This document shows positions 12,453-16,195 of a stretch of 16,195 nt of DNA, one piece after another; position 1 is the first letter of the stretch, and each line of letters starts with the position of its first letter. The DNA is from BOG-908 sp964250925 (GTDB taxonomy: Bacteria; Pseudomonadota; Alphaproteobacteria; Acetobacterales; Acetobacteraceae): assembly GCA_964250925.1 (NCBI GenBank), contig CAXUHU010000078.1:1-16195 (forward strand), read 5' to 3'. Position numbers and translations under genes: made by a program. The notes under the pieces were generated by a model. That model did no database searches. It saw nothing but the letters and a program-made list of their open reading frames with translations, and was not told where the DNA came from.

Positions 12453-15122
12453 TCATGATCGATCTGCCTCAAACGGCCGCGCCCGTGGCAGGTGCAGCGT
12501 GATGACGGTGCCGGGAAGCCCGTCGCGCGTCGCGTCGGGGCTCGGGCTGGCGGCATCGATGCTGCCGCCCATCGCCTCGATCAGCCCGCGCGCGATCGCC
12601 AGCCCCAAGCCGGTGCCCGGCGCCCTCCGGTCGCCCCGGGTGACGCGAAAGAAGCTGTCGAACACCTGGGCCAGGTCGTCCGGTGGTATGCCCACGCCCT
12701 GATCGGCCACCGACAGCCGCATCTCGCCGCGCTCGGCCCGCGCCTGCACGCGCACCACCGATCCGGCGGGCGCATATTTCACCGCGTTGTCCAGGACGTT
12801 GAAGACCACCTGCTCCAGCAGGGCCGGGTCGGCCAAGGCGTGCAGCGTTTGCGGCGACACGCCGACGGCGATGTGGGGGGCGCCCGGCAGGCGAGAGACG
12901 GCGGCTTGGATCGCGCCCTCCATCGGCACGGCCGTCAACCTGGGCAGTATCTGTCCGCTTTCCAACCGGGTCAGCTCGGTGATGTTGTGCAGGAAACGCG
13001 CCATGCGGCCCACATCCTCCTCGATGCTGGCGAGAAGGTCGGCGCGCACGTCCGGTTTCAGCCCGTCCCACGCAGTGCGCAGCGTGCCGGCGGCGCCCTG
13101 TATGCCGGCCAGCGGCGTGCGCAGATCGTGGCCGAGCGAGGCGAGCAATGCGGTGCGCAGGCGCTGGGTGTCCTGCATGGCCGCCGTCTGCGCCGCGTCG
13201 GTGGCCAGGCGCACACGCTCCAGCGCCACGGCCGCCTGGTCGGCCAGGGCCTCCAGCGCCTGGCTGCGCGGCTCGTCCAGCGGCGCCTCGGTGCGCACGC
13301 CGAGGACGCCCTGCAGGCCGCGCACCGTGCGCAGCGGCAAAAAGCGCCAGGCCGAGGACGGCAGGGTCGAGGTGCCGCGGCCCGTCGGCTCCTCTCGCTG
13401 CCAGGCACGGCGGGCGGCGGCCCAGGCGCCCTCGTCCATCGTGTCTGCCGGCGGCTGCGCGGCACGTATCATCAAATCCTCGCCATGGCCAGTCAACACC
13501 AGGGCGCGTCCGGCAAGGTCGGCAGCCTGCCGCGCGATCTCGGCCAGCATGTCGGGCTCCGTGGTGGGCAGGCCCAGGCGCCGGCTGAACGCGCCGATGC
13601 GCCGCAGCCCTTCGATGCGCGAGGCGGCCGCCCGGCCCTCGGCCCGCACGCGTCCGGCCAGGCCGCCGCTCAGCACGGCCACGAAGGCGAACATGAGCAG
13701 GGCGACCGCATCCTGCGGGCTGCCGATGGTGACGGTGTAGAGCGGTCGGATGAAGAAGTAGTCCCAGGCGAGAAAACCGAGTGCCGCGGCCAGCAGGGCA
13801 GGGCGCAGGCCCCAAACGGCGGCGGCGAGCACGACCGCGCCGAGATACACCATGCCAAGCGCCTCGCCGGGCACCACGGCGCGCGACAGCCATCCCGCCC
13901 CTGTCACGCAGGCGATCACCAGGACAGTTCCGGCCCAGGGCAGCCAGCCGTCGCGGGCGTGGGATGGCCGGCGCACCCTGGCGGCCACACCCGGCAGCGG
14001 CACCACGTGCACCGTGAAGTCGGGTGCCCTCTGCAGCATCTGTGCGGCCAGCGTGCGGCCGATCAGCCGGCGCCACAATGGTGCGCCGGCCCGCCCGATC
14101 ACCAGGTGGGCGGCATTGCGCGCCCGCGCGGCCTCCAGCAGCGAGGCGACCAGATCGCCGGCAGAGGGCCGTATTTCGATCTCCGCCCCGAGCTGGGCGG
14201 CCAGGGCCAACGGCGCGCGGGCCGTCAGCGCCGAGCCAGCGCCGGCACCTGGCCGTTCCACGTGCAGCGCCACCCAGGGGGCATGCAGTGCCTCGGCCAG
14301 CCGCTTGGCCTGACGCACCACGGCTTCTGCCGAGGCGTCCGGCCCGACCAGCGCCAGCACGCGCCCGCTGGCCGGCCAGGGTGCCTCGATCCCGCGCCGC
14401 TTGCGCCAACCCTGCACGTCGCTGTCCACGTGCGCCGCAGCCTGGCGCAGCGCGATCTCTCGCAGTGCGGTCAGGTTGCCTTCGCTGAAAAAGCCGTCCA
14501 GCGCACGGCGTGCGGTGTCGCCGCGGTAGATCTTCCCGGATTGCAGACGTTGCCGCAGGTCGGTGGGCGGCACGTCGATCAGCTCGATCGAGTCCGCCAT
14601 TTCCAGCACGCGGTCGGGCAGCGTCTCGGCCGGGCGGATGCCGGTGATGCGGGCTACGTCGTCGTTCAGGCTTTCCAGGTGCTGCACGTTCAGCGTGCCC
14701 CAGACCGGGATGCCCGCCTCCAGCAGCTCGGCCACGTCCTCCCACCGCTTGGCGTGCCGGCTGCCGGGCGCGTTGGTGTGGGCGAGTTCGTCGACCAGCA
14801 GCAGGGCCGGCTGGCGGGCCAGTGCCGCGTCCAGGTCGAATTCGGCCAATTCCTGGCCGCGATAGGCGATGATACGGCGCGGCAGGATCGGCAAGGCACC
14901 GATCTGCGCCTCCGTCTCGGCCCGGCCGTGCGTTTCGATCACCCCGGCCACCACGTCGGTTCCTTCGGCCAGACGCCGGCCGGCCTGGACCAGCATCTCC
15001 CAAGTCTTGCCGACTCCTGGGGCAGCGCCCAGGAACAGTTTGAGCGCGCCGCGGTGCGTAGCCTGATCGAGCGTGGCAAGCAGCGCGTCGGGGTCGGGCC
15101 GTTCGTCGTTATGGCGCTTCAT
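12453..15122 (-). CDS. kdpD: KdpD osmosensitive K+ sensor histidine kinase
   Basis: A membrane histidine kinase that senses potassium limitation and phosphorylates or dephosphorylates KdpE. The 889-residue product is of normal length. The cytosolic KdpD domain has Walker A GAAPGVGKT (32-40), Walker B LLLVDELAH (107-115) and RHAKRWEDV (122-130). A USP-like domain follows at about 253-376. Four membrane helices lie at about 396-488 (DUF4118 region, with LAWDYFFIRPLYT). A GAF-like region covers about 515-640. The kinase core has His665 in LGHDLRTPL, Asn779 in NVLDNAVKYAP, DQGVGIP (807-813) and GTGLGLA (836-842). I chose ATG 15122 (MKRHNDERPDPDALL); an in-frame upstream ATG at 15152 would overlap kdpC. 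Spacing to kdpC is ten bases. Confidence 0.95.
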   Translation of the reverse strand: MKRHNDERPDPDALLATLDQATHRGALKLFLGAAPGVGKTWEMLVQAGRRLAEGTDVVAGVIETHGRAETEAQIGALPILPRRIIAYRGQELAEFDLDAALARQPALLLVDELAHTNAPGSRHAKRWEDVAELLEAGIPVWGTLNVQHLESLNDDVARITGIRPAETLPDRVLEMADSIELIDVPPTDLRQRLQSGKIYRGDTARRALDGFFSEGNLTALREIALRQAAAHVDSDVQGWRKRRGIEAPWPASGRVLALVGPDASAEAVVRQAKRLAEALHAPWVALHVERPGAGAGSALTARAPLALAAQLGAEIEIRPSAGDLVASLLEAARARNAAHLVIGRAGAPLWRRLIGRTLAAQMLQRAPDFTVHVVPLPGVAARVRRPSHARDGWLPWAGTVLVIACVTGAGWLSRAVVPGEALGMVYLGAVVLAAAVWGLRPALLAAALGFLAWDYFFIRPLYTVTIGSPQDAVALLMFAFVAVLSGGLAGRVRAEGRAAASRIEGLRRIGAFSRRLGLPTTEPDMLAEIARQAADLAGRALVLTGHGEDLMIRAAQPPADTMDEGAWAAARRAWQREEPTGRGTSTLPSSAWRFLPLRTVRGLQGVLGVRTEAPLDEPRSQALEALADQAAVALERVRLATDAAQTAAMQDTQRLRTALLASLGHDLRTPLAGIQGAAGTLRTAWDGLKPDVRADLLASIEEDVGRMARFLHNITELTRLESGQILPRLTAVPMEGAIQAAVSRLPGAPHIAVGVSPQTLHALADPALLEQVVFNVLDNAVKYAPAGSVVRVQARAERGEMRLSVADQGVGIPPDDLAQVFDSFFRVTRGDRRAPGTGLGLAIARGLIEAMGGSIDAASPSPDATRDGLPGTVITLHLPRARPFEADRS

Positions 15123-15132
15123 CGCGCCTATG

Positions 15133-15723
15133 CTAGCGCGTTTGGCTCGCATCCAGGGCGAGGTTCAGCGCAAGCACGTTGACGCGCGGCTCGCCGATCA
15201 GGCCGAGCAGCCGCCCCGTCGTATGCGACGCCACCAGGCCGGCCAGCCGACCCGCCGGCAGGTGGCGCGCCGCGGCCACACGCGCTACCTGGCGGGCGGC
15301 GTTTTCCGGCGAGATGTCCGGGTCCAGCCCGCTGGCCGAGCTGGTCACCATGTCCCCCGGCACCGGCTTGGCACCGATCGCCGCCACGTCGGTGCGCACG
15401 CGCTCGATCAGCGACTTCGCAGTGGGACCGAGGTTTGAGCCGGACGAATTGTTCGCGTTATAGGGAGCCGGGATCGTCTTGCTGCTGTCCTTGGGGTCCG
15501 TGTCGGTCGTCACACTCAGCCGGCCGTGAAAGTAGCGGTCGCTGGCAAAGTTCTGGCCGATCAGCGCCGAGCCGATGGGCTGGCCACCGCGCATGATCAG
15601 CGAGCCGTTCGCCAAGCCCGGCGCCAGGGCGGTTGCAGCCCCCGACAAACCGAGCGGGAACACCAATCCGGTCAGGATCGTGAACAGCACGATCAGGACC
15701 AAGGCGGGGCGCAGGTGCGACAT
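15133..15723 (-). CDS. kdpC: K+-transporting ATPase subunit C
   Basis: Small accessory subunit of the KdpFABC potassium pump. The 196-residue product has a single N-terminal membrane helix (about 6-28) and a periplasmic domain with family motifs GSALIGQNF (51-59), YFHGR (64-68), SGSNLGPT (94-101) and TSSASGLDPDISP (127-139). KdpC stabilises the complex and has been linked to ATP affinity. The ATG at 15723 lies two bases after the kdpB stop. Length is typical. Confidence 0.96.
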   Translation of the reverse strand: MSHLRPALVLIVLFTILTGLVFPLGLSGAATALAPGLANGSLIMRGGQPIGSALIGQNFASDRYFHGRLSVTTDTDPKDSSKTIPAPYNANNSSGSNLGPTAKSLIERVRTDVAAIGAKPVPGDMVTSSASGLDPDISPENAARQVARVAAARHLPAGRLAGLVASHTTGRLLGLIGEPRVNVLALNLALDASQTR

Positions 15724-15725
15724 GA

Positions 15726-16195
15726 TCAGGCAAGTCCCAAGGTGTTGAGAACGACGTCGATGGCCTTGATGCCGGCGAAGGGGGCGACCAGGCCGCCCAG
15801 CCCGTAGATCAGCAGGTTGCGGCGCAGCAGGGCCGCGGCCCCCACCGGCCGGAAGCGCACGCCGCGCAGGGCGAGCGGCACCAGGGCCACGATGATCAGC
15901 GCGTTGAAGATCACCGCCGACAGGATGGCGCTCTGCGGGGTGGACAACCGCATGATGTTCAGCGCGCCCAGGCCGGGATAGGCCACCACGAAGATAGCGG
16001 GCAGGATGGCGAAGTATTTCGATACGTCGTTGGCGATGCTGAAGGTGGTCAGCGAGCCGCGGGTGATCAGCAGCTGCTTGCCGATCTCCACGACCTCGAT
16101 CAGCTTGGTGGGGTCGCTGTCCAGGTCGACCATGTTGCCCGCCTCGCGCGCCGCCTGGGTGCCGGTCTGCATGGCGACGCCCACGTCGGCCTGGG
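15726..16195 (-). CDS. kdpB: K+-transporting ATPase ATP-binding subunit B, C-terminal part
   Basis: The P-type ATPase subunit that hydrolyses ATP for potassium uptake. Only the last 155 codons are present; the frame is open to the right edge and continues there. The visible part starts just after the expected NDAPAL hinge, reads QADVGVAMQTGTQAAREAGN and continues with MVDLDSDPTKLIEVV, then SLTTFSIANDVSKYFAILPA. The last three membrane helices (about 16010-15735) include an FNALIIVALVPLALRG segment. The phosphorylation motif DKTGT lies outside the window. kdpA, and kdpF if present, are expected further right. Confidence 0.97.
   Translation of the reverse strand, partial: QADVGVAMQTGTQAAREAGNMVDLDSDPTKLIEVVEIGKQLLITRGSLTTFSIANDVSKYFAILPAIFVVAYPGLGALNIMRLSTPQSAILSAVIFNALIIVALVPLALRGVRFRPVGAAALLRRNLLIYGLGGLVAPFAGIKAIDVVLNTLGLA

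Noticed and set aside
12492..15182. An open frame of almost 900 codons on the plus strand opposite kdpD
   Set aside because: Its translation is rich in R, G, H and Q with no family motifs, while the minus strand gives a complete KdpD. Long antisense frames are expected in GC-rich genes.

Overview
This is a GC-rich chromosomal window whose gene content and protein sequences look alphaproteobacterial, most likely Rhodospirillales/Acetobacteraceae-like. That placement is an inference from gene order (rplU-rpmA-obgE-proB, then truB-rpsO-pnp) and from protein style; no 16S gene or other taxonomic marker is present. The window has three parts.

(1) Positions 1 to about 3400 are accessory DNA. A MerR-family metal-type regulator (91-537, minus) overlaps by one base the start of a YnfA/UPF0060 small membrane protein that runs off the left edge. 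Divergent from them is a thiol-rich gene (from 638) followed in another frame by a MerT/MerC-like membrane segment (from 993). The divergent spacer holds a perfect 9+3+9 dyad between a -35 and a -10 set 19 bp apart, the usual design of MerR-activated promoters. The plus-strand module has lost its proper 3' end: its frame reads on through three hairpins and into an orphan 3' half of a tRNA-Gly(GCC) (1667-1714). After a short gene-free stretch comes a P4-type tyrosine integrase (1969-3198, minus), sitting just beyond the 3' end of an intact tRNA-Ser(CGA) (3406-3495, minus). This is the standard layout of one end of a tRNA-borne integrative element. The tRNA-Gly remnant does not match this tRNA-Ser, so at least two integration histories seem to be layered here.

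(2) Positions about 3500 to 11700 are a co-oriented housekeeping block: rplU, rpmA, obgE, proB, truB, rpsO, pnp, and a long COG2070-type (nitronate monooxygenase-like) flavin oxidoreductase. Together these cover ribosome proteins and assembly GTPase, the first step of proline synthesis, tRNA pseudouridylation, and RNA decay. Several gaps carry perfect inverted repeats, most strikingly two tandem hairpins between rpsO and pnp. The flavoenzyme carries a C-x2-C-x3-C-x23-C cysteine set that resembles an Fe-S cluster motif.

(3) Positions about 11750 to the right edge hold the 3' part of a high-affinity potassium uptake operon on the minus strand, kdpB (partial)-kdpC-kdpD-kdpE. It converges on the flavoenzyme gene. 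The KdpD kinase and KdpE regulator are complete, with all catalytic motifs visible.

I see no CRISPR array, no insertion sequence with terminal repeats, and no rRNA. The most unusual parts are the left accessory module and its layered tRNA attachment sites.
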